Notes: generated from the sequence alone by a model not told the origin. DNA of 64,000 nt from an uncultured Prevotellaceae bacterium (GCA_900315095.1 OMXS01000002.1:62001-126000); one strand, 5' to 3'. Positions 30,750 through 39,063 are shown, counted from the stretch's first letter. Numbers and translations are program-made.

Positions 30750-32697
30750 TGTTCCCGTGCAGTTGATAGTATATGCCACCGAGTTCGAGCAGGGCTTCAT
30801 GAGTTCCGCGTTCGGCAATGCGGCCATGCTGCATCACAACGATGCTGTCACTATTGCGGATTGTGCTAAGACGATGGGCAATGACAAAGGTGGAACGTCC
30901 TTGCATCAGCGAGTCCATTCCGTGTTGTACCTGTTGTTCGGTGTGAGTGTCTATGCTGCTTGTCGCCTCGTCGAGAATAAGAGCCGGAGGATTAGCTACC
31001 GCTGTTCGTGCAATGGCAAGTAACTGGCGTTCGCCCTGACTGAGATTGCCACCATCGCCACGCAACATTGTCTGGTAACCATCTGCAAGACGGCAGATGA
31101 AGTCGTGTGCGCCGGTTTTCTTTGCTGCCTCGATGCATTCCTCGTCTGTTGCTGTAATCCTTCCGTAACGTATATTTTCCATTACGGTGCCAGTGAATAG
31201 GTGAGTCTCCTGAAGTACCATACCGAGCGAGCGGCGCAGGTCTTTGCGACATATCCTGTTTATTGGAATATGGTCGTAAAGGATTGAACCCTTCTCAATG
31301 TCATAGAATCGTGTTATAAGATTCATTAGCGTTGTCTTTCCCGCTCCCGTTCCTCCCACAATAGCAATCTTCTGACCGGCATCGGTGTCAAGGTTGATGT
31401 CGAAGAGTACCTGTTTGGGTGATGGATTGTCGGTATTTGGAGAGGGAGGGTAGGCGAAGTCAACATGTGAGAAATCCACTTCTCCTCGTTGGCGTGTAAG
31501 AATTTCTTTGCCGTTCTCCGTGCGTTTCCATGCCCATATACCAGTGACCTCGCTGGCTTCTGCCAGCGTTCCATCTGAATTCTCTTTTGCATTTACGAGA
31601 GTGACGTCTGCATTCGTGTCATCTTCTGGCTTTTCATCCATCAGTTTAAATACTCGCGATGCTCCAGCCACAGCCATCACAACACTGTTAATTTGGTTGC
31701 TTACCTGTGATACGGGCTGTGTGAAGTTTCTTATAAGCGTCAGGAATGAAACGAGTGTTCCGATGGTAATTGATAGATGAAGACTTGATATCGACAATTG
31801 ATTCAAAGCGATAAGAGCTCCGAAAACAGCACATAACACATAGATGAGGTTTGAGAGGTTACCGTTGATAGGCATAATGATGTTTGCAACGCGGTTGGCA
31901 TTGTTGGTGTTGCTACGCAGACTCTCGTTGAGTTTCTGGAACTGTTCTATCGCCTCGTCCTCGTGGCAGAATGTTTTCACCACTTTCTGACCTGTCAGCA
32001 TCTCTTCGATAAATCCGTTCATCTGTCCCAGACTCTGTTGCTGTGCTACGAAGTGGTTGGCAGAGCGAGCACTGAGCGATTTTGTTGTGAATACCATGGT
32101 AAGTGTCATTACTAGAACGAGCAGTGCCAGTGGCCAACTGAGCATAAGCATGCTGCCGAAGGTGATGCAGATGGTGATTATTGAAGAGAAAACGTTAGGC
32201 AGACTCTGACTTATCATCTGTCGCAGGGTGTCAACGTCATTGGTGTAGATGGACATTATGTCGCCGTGGGCATTGCTGTCGAAATACTTTATCGGCAGTT
32301 TCTCCATGTGCGAGAAGAGGTCGTTGCGTAACCGTTTCATCGTTCCCTGACTGACGTTTATCATCAGTCGGCTGTGAAGATAAGAGCAGATGGCACCAAC
32401 AATAAGCACAGCACCCAGCGTCATCAGAGCATGGGCGAGTGGCGAGAAGTCAGGTTGTGCCTGCTTCGTAAGGGGCAGAATATAGTCGTCGATGAGTGAG
32501 CGGGTGAACAATGTAGAAGCCAAAGTAGTGAACGATGTCACTACGATACATACCATCACTGCTGCAAGCGAGAAGCGATAGTTCTTCAAGACATATTTCA
32601 CCAGTCGCCCTATGGTTTTCATTCCACCTTTGGGCATCTTCACTTTTCCGTGGTTTCGTGGTCCGCGTGGTCCGCGCATATTCATTGTCGGTGGCAT
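30736..32697 (-). CDS. ABC exporter subunit B (catalytically competent Walker B)
   Basis: The 653-residue protein fuses six membrane helices (about 30-330) to a nucleotide-binding domain. Walker A is GGTGAGKTT, the signature is LSQGE in place of LSGGQ, Walker B is LILDEATSS with the catalytic Glu, and the H-loop is AHRLST. A Gly/Arg/Met-rich lead (1-25) and an insert of about 40 residues before Walker A make it long. With the next subunit it forms a heterodimeric multidrug/lipid exporter of the TM287/288 or BmrCD kind. The altered signature pairs with the degenerate Walker B of the partner. Confidence 0.92.
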   Translation of the reverse strand: MPPTMNMRGPRGPRNHGKVKMPKGGMKTIGRLVKYVLKNYRFSLAAVMVCIVVTSFTTLASTLFTRSLIDDYILPLTKQAQPDFSPLAHALMTLGAVLIVGAICSYLHSRLMINVSQGTMKRLRNDLFSHMEKLPIKYFDSNAHGDIMSIYTNDVDTLRQMISQSLPNVFSSIITICITFGSMLMLSWPLALLVLVMTLTMVFTTKSLSARSANHFVAQQQSLGQMNGFIEEMLTGQKVVKTFCHEDEAIEQFQKLNESLRSNTNNANRVANIIMPINGNLSNLIYVLCAVFGALIALNQLSISSLHLSITIGTLVSFLTLIRNFTQPVSQVSNQINSVVMAVAGASRVFKLMDEKPEDDTNADVTLVNAKENSDGTLAEASEVTGIWAWKRTENGKEILTRQRGEVDFSHVDFAYPPSPNTDNPSPKQVLFDINLDTDAGQKIAIVGGTGAGKTTLMNLITRFYDIEKGSILYDHIPINRICRKDLRRSLGMVLQETHLFTGTVMENIRYGRITATDEECIEAAKKTGAHDFICRLADGYQTMLRGDGGNLSQGERQLLAIARTAVANPPALILDEATSSIDTHTEQQVQHGMDSLMQGRSTFVIAHRLSTIRNSDSIVVMQHGRIAERGTHEALLELGGIYYQLHGNSVES

Positions 32698-32700
32698 AGG

Positions 32701-34446
32701 CTATTGTGGATTGTCGAAATCTCCGTTAGGTTGTGTCTGTACTTCATAAATCTCTCTGTAGATGTCGCATGTGCGAAGCAGTTCCTCGTGAGTGCCGAAT
32801 GCATTGATGCGTCCGCTCTGCATCACTATGATGCGGTCGGCATCCTGCACACTCGCAATGCGCTGCGCTATGATAAGCTTTGTTGTCTCAGGCATCTCGT
32901 TGCGGAATGCCTCGCGGATGCGTGCATCGGTGGTGGTGTCGCAGGCACTTGTTGAGTCGTCGAGAACAAGAATCTGTGGTTTCTTCAATAGTGCGCGCGC
33001 AATGCAGAGTCGCTGCTTCTGTCCACCAGAGACGTTATTTCCGTTTTGTTCGATGCGCGTGTTGTAACCATCAGGCATCTCCATTATGAAGTCGTCTGCC
33101 TGTGCCAGTCGGCATGCCTCACGACACTCTTCAAGGGTAGCATCTTCTTTTCCCCATCTAAGATTGTCTAAGACGGTGCCAGAGAAGAGCACATTGTTCT
33201 GTAAAACCATACTGACACTATTGCGTAGGGTGGTGAGGTCGTATCGCTTCACGTCAACGCTCCCAACCATCACCGTGCCTTTGCTGGCATCGTAGAGTCG
33301 GCTGACAAGTGCTGCAAGGGTAGATTTTCCGCATCCAGTTCCGCCAATGACACCTATAGTCTCGCCTGAGTTAATGTGAAGCGTGATGTCGCGAATGGCA
33401 TAATCGCCCGTCCCTTTGTCATAAGCGAAACTGACATCTTGAAAGTCGATGTCGCCATTCTTAACTACGGTGACAGCATTTTCCGTTGGTGATGTTATCT
33501 CTGTCTGTTCGTCTACTACCTCAAGAATGCGTCTGCCACTGGCGGCACTCATCGTTATCATGACGAAAATCATGGAGAACATCATAAGTGAAGACAAGAT
33601 ACTCATGATGTAGGCGAAAAGCGATGTCAGTTGTCCTGTGGTTAGTTCGCCGCCAACAATGAACTGTGCACCGAACCATGACAGCGAGATGATGCAGCCA
33701 TAGACCACAATCATCATTATGGGACTGTTGAGAGCCTGCAGACTTTCCGCGCGCACATATAATTTATATAGCGCCTCGGCAGCACGACGGAACTTCTCGT
33801 TCTCGAAGTCTTCACGCACGAATGCCTTCACGACGCGTATTGCCGAGATGTTCTCCTGTACCGAGGTGTTCAGGTCGTCGTACTTGGTGAACACCTGTGC
33901 AAAGAGTTTCACCGTGCGGCTGATGATATTATAGAGAGCAAAACCGAGAATAAGCAGGGCAGTGAGGAATATTATGCTGGTCTTCAGGTTTATGAAAAGA
34001 CACATGAACATGCTGAAAATCATGGTTAGTGGGGCTCGCACGGAGACGCGCAGAATCATCTGGAAGGCATTCTGCAGGTTGTTAACATCGGTGGTCATGC
34101 GTGTGATGAGTCCTGATGTGGAGAACTTGTCGATGCTTGAGAACGAGAATGTCTGTATGTTCTTGTACATCGCGTCGCGCAGGTTATAGGCAAAGCCCGA
34201 GCCTGCCTTGGCAGAACAGCGTCCAGAGAGGATGCCAAACGTGAGGCTCAAGGCAGCCATCACCACCATGATGCCGCCATATAAATAAACATTGTTAATG
34301 TTGCCCGCCATGATTCCACGGTCGATAATCCATGACGTTACGTATGGAATGAGTACACCCATCACCACCTCGCAGGCGGTGAACACAGGTGTAAGGATGG
34401 CGGGGGTGCGGAAACTGCCCACCTGTCGTAGTAACTTCTTTATCAA
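32701..34446 (-). CDS. ABC exporter subunit A (degenerate ATP site)
   Basis: The protein of about 581 residues has six membrane helices and a nucleotide-binding domain with Walker A GGTGCGKST, canonical signature VSGGQ, Walker B LVLDDSTS where Asp497 replaces the catalytic Glu, and Gln528 where the H-loop His is expected (IAQRIAS). That is the asymmetric layout of heterodimeric exporters. No ATG stands near the N-terminus. The frame opens with a TTG at 34479, which lies inside the -7 box (34477-34484), so I favour the TTG at 34446. The gene precedes subunit B by three bases. Confidence 0.88.
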   Translation of the reverse strand: MIKKLLRQVGSFRTPAILTPVFTACEVVMGVLIPYVTSWIIDRGIMAGNINNVYLYGGIMVVMAALSLTFGILSGRCSAKAGSGFAYNLRDAMYKNIQTFSFSSIDKFSTSGLITRMTTDVNNLQNAFQMILRVSVRAPLTMIFSMFMCLFINLKTSIIFLTALLILGFALYNIISRTVKLFAQVFTKYDDLNTSVQENISAIRVVKAFVREDFENEKFRRAAEALYKLYVRAESLQALNSPIMMIVVYGCIISLSWFGAQFIVGGELTTGQLTSLFAYIMSILSSLMMFSMIFVMITMSAASGRRILEVVDEQTEITSPTENAVTVVKNGDIDFQDVSFAYDKGTGDYAIRDITLHINSGETIGVIGGTGCGKSTLAALVSRLYDASKGTVMVGSVDVKRYDLTTLRNSVSMVLQNNVLFSGTVLDNLRWGKEDATLEECREACRLAQADDFIMEMPDGYNTRIEQNGNNVSGGQKQRLCIARALLKKPQILVLDDSTSACDTTTDARIREAFRNEMPETTKLIIAQRIASVQDADRIIVMQSGRINAFGTHEELLRTCDIYREIYEVQTQPNGDFDNPQ

Positions 34447-34476
34447 TTCGGTAAGTCTTTTCTTGTTATATGACTG

Positions 34477-34484
34477 CAAAGATA
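34477..34484 (-). promoter_or_regulatory. -7 element of the ABC exporter operon
   Basis: TATCTTTG on the minus strand overlaps the most upstream possible start codon (TTG 34479), which therefore cannot be used. Confidence 0.6.
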
Positions 34485-34596
34485 TGAAAAAAATGGATAC
34501 TTTTTAATGGCAAAACACTTTTTTGTGAACATTTTCTATGTTAAACGTAATGACTATCACCTTTTTTTATTAACTTTACACCAAAATTATGAAGCT

Positions 34597-35070
34597 ATGA
34601 AAAATATGGACGAAAAATTCATGCGCATGGCAATAGACCTTGCTGTGGAGAATGTGGCTAATGGTGGCGGTCCTTTCGGGGCTGTTATCGTGAAAGACGG
34701 TGAAGTGGTGGCAACGGGAGTGAACCGTGTTACGGCAAATAACGATCCCACGGCGCATGCCGAGGTGAGTGCCATTCGAGCCGCTTGCTCTAAACTGCAC
34801 ACCTTCGACCTTGAGGGAACCACCATCTACACGTCATGCGAACCGTGTCCGATGTGCTTGGGTGCCATCTACTGGGCTCATATCTCACATGTCTTCTGCG
34901 GTTGCAACAAGAATGATGCTGAGGACATAAACTTCGGCGACGCATTCATCTACCGCGAATTGGAGAAACCCAACGACGAGAGACTGCTGCGCCAGCAGTT
35001 CATCATGCACGACGAGGCACTGCGTGCTTTCCGCGCATGGTCGGCAAAAGAAGACAAAATAGAGTACTGA
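34597..35070 (+). CDS. guaD: Guanine deaminase (cytidine deaminase fold)
   Basis: The 157-residue protein has the zinc-binding deaminase motifs HAEVSAI (His and proton-shuttling Glu) and SCEPCPMC, and follows the Bacillus GuaD pattern closely (GGPFGAVIVKDG, NDPTAHAEV, LGAIYWA, DSFIY-like DAFIYRE). It converts guanine to xanthine in purine salvage. I chose ATG 34597 (34606 is possible); the frame from 34507 is too long and crosses a -7-like TAACTTTA at 34571-34578. The next feature downstream is a terminator that marks the edge of the RHS island. Confidence 0.92.
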   Translation: MKNMDEKFMRMAIDLAVENVANGGGPFGAVIVKDGEVVATGVNRVTANNDPTAHAEVSAIRAACSKLHTFDLEGTTIYTSCEPCPMCLGAIYWAHISHVFCGCNKNDAEDINFGDAFIYRELEKPNDERLLRQQFIMHDEALRAFRAWSAKEDKIEY

Positions 35071-35095
35071 CTTTCTTCACTACTGTCATGCAAAT

Positions 35096-35155
35096 AAAAA
35101 AGAGCCTGATGCATAAGTGGTTGCATCAGGCTCTTTTTATTTCGTTTCTTGTTCC
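35096..35155. repeat. Left 60-bp direct repeat: terminator plus copy of rng 3' end
   Basis: A strong hairpin AAGAGCCTGATGCA with its complement and a T-run is followed by ATTTCGTTTCTTGTTCC. The same 60 bp with three or four changes stands at 39004-39063, where the last part encodes the C-terminus EEQETK of RNase G. The two copies bracket the RHS island. Confidence 0.9.
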
Positions 35156-35460
35156 TTCGTTCGTTCCTTTCCGTCAGAATCAATATACTTCACTGGATTG
35201 TTCATACAATACACATACGGACTGACATTATAATACTTCTCTGCCAGCGGGTCAACACTCGTCCACATCGGTACTCCTGCCACAACTCCCAGTTCGTCGT
35301 AGTAGTCGATGTGACGCAGGAACGTGGTTCCCGCATCATCAAGAAACGTCTTCGTCTGGACGTAGTTTTTTGACGGGCTCTGGGCTATCGCACTGATGGA
35401 TGTCATCAGGACAAGCAAAAGAAAAAAGAACCTATTTGTTCTTGAACTAACTATATGCAT
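35137..35460 (-). pseudogene. Collapsed RHS-repeat protein (N- and C-terminal parts joined)
   Basis: The 107-residue frame begins with a signal peptide (ending AIAQS), continues with about 30 residues that look like the start of an extracellular RHS protein (KNYVQTKTFLDDAGTT), then jumps directly to the RHS core end VAGVPMWTSVDPLAEKYY, PYVYCMNNPVKYIDSDGK. The repeats that normally fill more than a thousand residues between these parts are missing. The last residues KEQETK come from the duplicated rng end. I infer an internal deletion relic, probably without function. Confidence 0.75.
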
Positions 35461-35515
35461 TGTTATATTTGATTATCTCTATAGGGAGTCCACTTGTATT
35501 GTTGAAGGAATCAAA
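35435..35515. repeat. 81-bp direct repeat, copy 1
   Basis: The sequence from TTTGTTCTTGAACTAACTAT to GAAGGAATCAAA is repeated at 36937-37017 with about 90 percent identity. Here it spans the start of the RHS relic and the end of the lipoprotein gene. Confidence 0.9.
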
Positions 35516-36105
35516 CCTGTCCCTCCGATTTCACTTACCATAAATTCATTGGGTTCATATGAGTATATCTTTTGGTCTTTTTTATCAATAAAATTACTTT
35601 TAAGTATTTCAATGTTATTAGGGACAACTAAAAAACCTTTGTGCCTCTTCAATTTCCCATTTTCATTATTCTTTTTATAAGTAAAAAGAGGGGATATTGA
35701 TTGTCTGTTTTTAATCTTGATTTTATTATTTGTAATTCGAAATAATGCCTGAGACACAGGTACTTCTGCCCACTGCAAACAATATATATATCCATCAATG
35801 ATTCGTTTGTTCTCATCTATTTTCAAAATTAACACATTATTGGTTTCAAAACTAGATTCCATACCTTGGTCATAACTAAAAGATAAAAATCTTGCCACTG
35901 TATACTCTCCTGGAACTGGATAAAATTCATTTTTCAATTTGACTCTTCCTATTGGGAAAGAATCTAATTTAGAAATCATGTCATAATTTATATCAGATTT
36001 CTGGGTAACTGAATACAAATAATATGGCAGATACTTTTCATCGTATCTAATACAACTAGAGAATATATACGACGTGAACAATAATATAATAATTATCTTT
36101 TTCAT
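35479..36105 (-). CDS. Lipoprotein of RHS island, unknown function
   Basis: The 208-residue protein starts with a signal peptide and a Cys near residue 17 (FSSC), which fits a lipobox. The body is beta-rich and polar and I do not recognise it. Base composition is clearly more AT-rich than the flanking core genes. Its position, transcribed toward the RHS relic, is typical for immunity or accessory genes left behind by cassette replacement. The last codons lie in the 81-bp repeat. Confidence 0.65.
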   Translation of the reverse strand: MKKIIIILLFTSYIFSSCIRYDEKYLPYYLYSVTQKSDINYDMISKLDSFPIGRVKLKNEFYPVPGEYTVARFLSFSYDQGMESSFETNNVLILKIDENKRIIDGYIYCLQWAEVPVSQALFRITNNKIKIKNRQSISPLFTYKKNNENGKLKRHKGFLVVPNNIEILKSNFIDKKDQKIYSYEPNEFMVSEIGGTGLIPSTIQVDSL

Positions 36106-36134
36106 ATTAATCTAATGCGAACGAAGTTTTTCGT

Positions 36135-36587
36135 TCACATAAAAAACTTTTTCACTTTTATATAAAACAAGCACAACAATAGAGTTATACAAATACCATA
36201 AACAATATTTAAGGAAGAGCCAAACCACCAAACTCTCTCATATACATCTATTCCCTGAACAGTCTTACGGAGCCACAACAGGTTGTCAGGAACGAATAAA
36301 TTAATTACATCGTATATATAAACGGTTATAATTACAAAGCAAATACTTTCTATAATGATTTCTGTTTTGGTGAATTTGTATTTATATAGTGGAATAATAA
36401 CTGCTAAATTATATATAGGATAAACTATACCAGAAATAAGTGCTGCAAAAACCGGTGAAGAAAAAGGCGTTTTTTCTTCAATGTTATTACAATAATCTAT
36501 AATAAGCGACCCGAACAATGCTACCAATGTAATTGCTATCACCGTCCACAAATAACTCCTTAATATATATAACAAGAAATTTTTCAT
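36135..36587 (-). CDS. Four-helix membrane protein of RHS island
   Basis: The 150-residue protein has about four hydrophobic helices (residues 10-32, 45-68, 78-97, 122-146) and small loops. It is AT-rich like its neighbour, which begins 29 bases further on. Small polytopic proteins are common as immunity partners of membrane-active toxins, but no toxin for it remains. I do not recognise a family. Confidence 0.6.
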   Translation of the reverse strand: MKNFLLYILRSYLWTVIAITLVALFGSLIIDYCNNIEEKTPFSSPVFAALISGIVYPIYNLAVIIPLYKYKFTKTEIIIESICFVIITVYIYDVINLFVPDNLLWLRKTVQGIDVYERVWWFGSSLNIVYGICITLLLCLFYIKVKKFFM

Positions 36588-36714
36588 TGTGAAAACACAT
36601 TAAAAGCCAATATGATTGCTCAAACTTTCATTCATTTTTCTTCTTTCTCTTTGGCGAGTTTCTGCAGATTCCCTTTGCTCTTTTGTCCAAGGCTTTACGC
36701 AGCCAAATCCTTGA

Positions 36715-36935
36715 GATCACGGGGACGGTTCTTTGATTCATTCTATATCCGTTGAATGATACCATAAGAGACACCTGTAATTCTGGAGAGTTGCCGTACC
36801 CCACCACCAAATTCCTTCAATGCTTGCAAAGATCACGGGGACTTGTTTATACTATATGGTGCAAAGATACTCTTTATTCTTGTTACCACCAAATATTCTT
36901 TATAAAAATGAGTCAAAGAACCGTCCCTGTGATTC
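36715..36935. mobile_element. Relic of a REP-associated tyrosine transposase element
   Basis: Ends of 25-26 bp (GATCACGGGGACGGTTCTTT... at 36715-36739 and its complement at 36910-36935) form an inverted repeat. Between them, on the minus strand 36832-36743, the frame reads LKEFGGGVRQLSRITGVSYG then IIQRI and a stop, which is the helix-turn-helix end typical of RAYT (Y1-type) transposases. The catalytic HUH part is gone. A third partial GATCACGGGGAC lies at 36831. Confidence 0.7.
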
Positions 36936-36936
36936 C

Positions 36937-37017
36937 TTTGTTCTTGAACTAACTATATGCATTGTTATATTTGATTATCTCTCTAGGGGGGACACTTGTA
37001 TTGTAGAAGGAATCAAA
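36937..37017. repeat. 81-bp direct repeat, copy 2
   Basis: Second copy of 35435-35515. On the minus strand it still encodes LIPSTIQV, the C-terminal residues of the lipoprotein, so it is the trace of a second copy of that gene. Confidence 0.88.
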
Positions 37018-37046
37018 AAACTGTCCCATCTAAGCAAAGTCCCTAT

Positions 37047-37520
37047 TTATTCTTTCCCAAACTCCTTCTGAACAGAGCACTCCCCGTCCACACTAATAAC
37101 ATGAAAAACATTAGAATATACAGTGCTTATCAATGCCTGATATAGTTTTCTTATATTGTATCTAAATCTATAAGTATTATCACACCCTTTCCTAAACATT
37201 GTTCTTTTTATTTCCCATTTTTCTTTTCTATCGCTTTCATTCTCTTTCAATATCATAACATTCTCAACCTTACGAATAGAGGGTATCTGGAAAATGTCTT
37301 CTGCAAATAATAGCCATTTATCATTAACTTTTTTTTCTAAAGATACAGATATGAGAACTTTCTCATCGCAATTATTTCTGAAATTAAAAGAAACAACATC
37401 GTTTATGGCATACTCTGTTTGTATGGAATCAATTTCTAAACAAGGTGCTGTTGACTGAGCGTATGTATAGAATACAAAGCCTTGTAATACAAGAAGCAAT
37501 AAACTTTTAATTGTTCTCAT
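37047..37520 (-). CDS. Probable periplasmic immunity protein for the Rhs toxin
   Basis: The 157-residue protein has a Sec signal peptide (about 1-21, ending YAQS) and a beta-rich body with paired Cys residues (PCLE, NNCDE, KGCD, DGEC), consistent with disulfides outside the cytoplasm. Its ATG at 37520 lies inside the last codons of the Rhs toxin gene, an overlap of 14 bases, which is the usual toxin-immunity arrangement. An exported immunity protein fits a toxin that attacks the cell wall. I do not recognise the family; the role is inferred from position and export. Confidence 0.65.
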   Translation of the reverse strand: MRTIKSLLLLVLQGFVFYTYAQSTAPCLEIDSIQTEYAINDVVSFNFRNNCDEKVLISVSLEKKVNDKWLLFAEDIFQIPSIRKVENVMILKENESDRKEKWEIKRTMFRKGCDNTYRFRYNIRKLYQALISTVYSNVFHVISVDGECSVQKEFGKE

Positions 37521-38667
37521 ATTTTTTAGTTCCTCCATTTGTCGAATGGTTTTGATTATTTCCATAATTTACAATAACATCTATTTTTGTATTTCCACTG
37601 TTGCGATATTCATTGAGTCTATCAAATAATTCAGTTTCCACCTCAGTACAGCCATGTGTATAACCTTTCTGAGAATCATGTAGATAATATGAATAATTAT
37701 CTCTTTCTGAATTTTTGGCTCCAGTTACTTTATCTGGCGCTAAATACGCACGATGTTTTCCCCATTCCGTATAAGTCCAGCCATACCCTTGCTTATTAGG
37801 ATTTTCTACAAAATCTGGGATTCTTTCTATTCCGCCATTTGGATCTCTCAACAAATCTCCTGTATTAATATCTGCCTTTGCAACCCTTTCTGGATTTGGT
37901 TCTAAATTGACATGGTACTTCCCTTCTGGGGTTGGACCACCATTCCTAACATTTTGATATTTAGCTTTTTGGAGATTCCATGTTTTCCCATTCGCATCAG
38001 GTCCTCTATACCCAGATGTTGCTTTATAAGTATCAATAAGATTTCTCTTATCGCCAGCCTCACCCCCATACCAACAAACAGCATTTCCAGTTACAAGAAG
38101 CCAATCTCTTCCGTCTAAATCAACCGCATTCACCGAGTTATTCATACAATAAACATACGGACTGACATGATAGTATTTCTCCGCCAGCGGATCAACGCTC
38201 GTCCATATAGGCACCCCTGCGACATCATACAAACGGGCACCGAAGTCGTACATGTTCAGGCCGTTCATCCTGTCAAGCTCCTTACCAGTGAAACGGTATG
38301 GATGCCGATCCTCCTCTGTCATCTGAGCCGGATCCTGCATCGTCATCTCACTGCCGAAGGGATAGTAGTTGATGGTTTCCCTAATATTATTGTTGCTATC
38401 AACTACCATCCTTGTACTGCCGAGGTGGTCGGTGACATAGTAGTTCCAACCTGTCGGGGCTCCGTTGTCGTCCAGATCCACATAGCCTCCGTCGAACTGC
38501 CACATCAGCGGCTCGCCGCCACGCAGGATCAGACCGTCAACATACATATCAGTAGTGGTCTTCTTTATATAGCCTGACACTTTGGGAAAGGACATCACAT
38601 GCCTGCTTGACAGTTTCCTGCCATCAGGCATATAATCATTGGTGATATTCCGCGGTCCTTTGCTCAT
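37507..38667 (-). CDS. Rhs core fragment with C-terminal DUF2778/L,D-transpeptidase-like toxin domain
   Basis: The 386-residue protein holds the last RHS repeats and the RHS core (YYVTDHLGSTRMVVDS, YRFTGKELDRMNGLNMYDFGARLYD, DPLAEKYY) up to about residue 162. The C-terminal domain (165-365) contains PTPEGKYHV, WGKHRAYLAP and LHDSQKGYTHGCTEV with His330, His338 and Cys340, a layout like Tlde1/DUF2778 L,D-transpeptidase-fold toxins that act on peptidoglycan. There is no signal peptide: the N-terminal bulk is missing. A promoter at 38707-38737 precedes the ATG at 38667, so this orphan end may still be expressed. Confidence 0.75.
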   Translation of the reverse strand: MSKGPRNITNDYMPDGRKLSSRHVMSFPKVSGYIKKTTTDMYVDGLILRGGEPLMWQFDGGYVDLDDNGAPTGWNYYVTDHLGSTRMVVDSNNNIRETINYYPFGSEMTMQDPAQMTEEDRHPYRFTGKELDRMNGLNMYDFGARLYDVAGVPIWTSVDPLAEKYYHVSPYVYCMNNSVNAVDLDGRDWLLVTGNAVCWYGGEAGDKRNLIDTYKATSGYRGPDANGKTWNLQKAKYQNVRNGGPTPEGKYHVNLEPNPERVAKADINTGDLLRDPNGGIERIPDFVENPNKQGYGWTYTEWGKHRAYLAPDKVTGAKNSERDNYSYYLHDSQKGYTHGCTEVETELFDRLNEYRNSGNTKIDVIVNYGNNQNHSTNGGTKKYENN

Positions 38668-38706
38668 GTTGTGGGACTTATAAGATAAGTTATTTGATTT
38701 TTTATG

Positions 38707-38737
38707 CAAAGATATGCAAAATATGTGATATGACCAA
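38707..38737 (-). promoter_or_regulatory. Promoter of the orphan Rhs-toxin gene
   Basis: TATCTTTG (38707-38714) and TTG (38735-38737) on the minus strand are 20 bases apart. It rules out the longer start at 38808. Confidence 0.65.
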
Positions 38738-38768
38738 GGTGTCTCATGAAAAACAAGGAAAAAATCAT

Positions 38769-38986
38769 TTAGCCCCCGCAAGCGTAGAAAGGTCGCCTTA
38801 CTCTTCATAGGTCATTACCTTACTCTACCCAAGGTGTTTGCACGCTTAAATAGTATGATTAGAATATGGATAGAGTGTGGTTGTAAATCACCAAAAATAT
38901 GGATAGAGTTTGCATTGTGCCTCTCCCTTTCATATTGTAACTGACAATGTGACTTCAATGTAATCTTTCTACGCTTACGGGGCTAA
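38769..38986. mobile_element. 218-bp element with 22-23-bp terminal inverted repeats
   Basis: The left end TTAGCCCCCGCAAGCGTAGA (38769-38791) is the complement of the right end (38965-38986) except for one mismatch and one inserted base. Inside are two copies of AATATGGATAGAGT. No ORF is present. It is a MITE-like element at the upstream edge of the orphan Rhs gene. Confidence 0.75.
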
Positions 38987-39003
38987 TTGTATATAGTTTC
39001 CAT

Positions 39004-39063
39004 AAAAAAAGAGCCTGATGCTAAGTGATTGCATCAGGCTCTTTTTATTTCGTTTCTTGTTCC
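39004..39063. repeat. Right 60-bp direct repeat: rng terminator and 3' end
   Basis: This is probably the original copy, because here the terminator hairpin follows the intact rng gene. Its duplicate at 35096-35155 bounds the other side of the island. Confidence 0.9.

Noticed and set aside
36628-36810. 60-codon minus-strand frame as a real gene
   Set aside because: It reads through the inverted repeat of the RAYT relic in a different frame from the transposase remnant and has no promoter.
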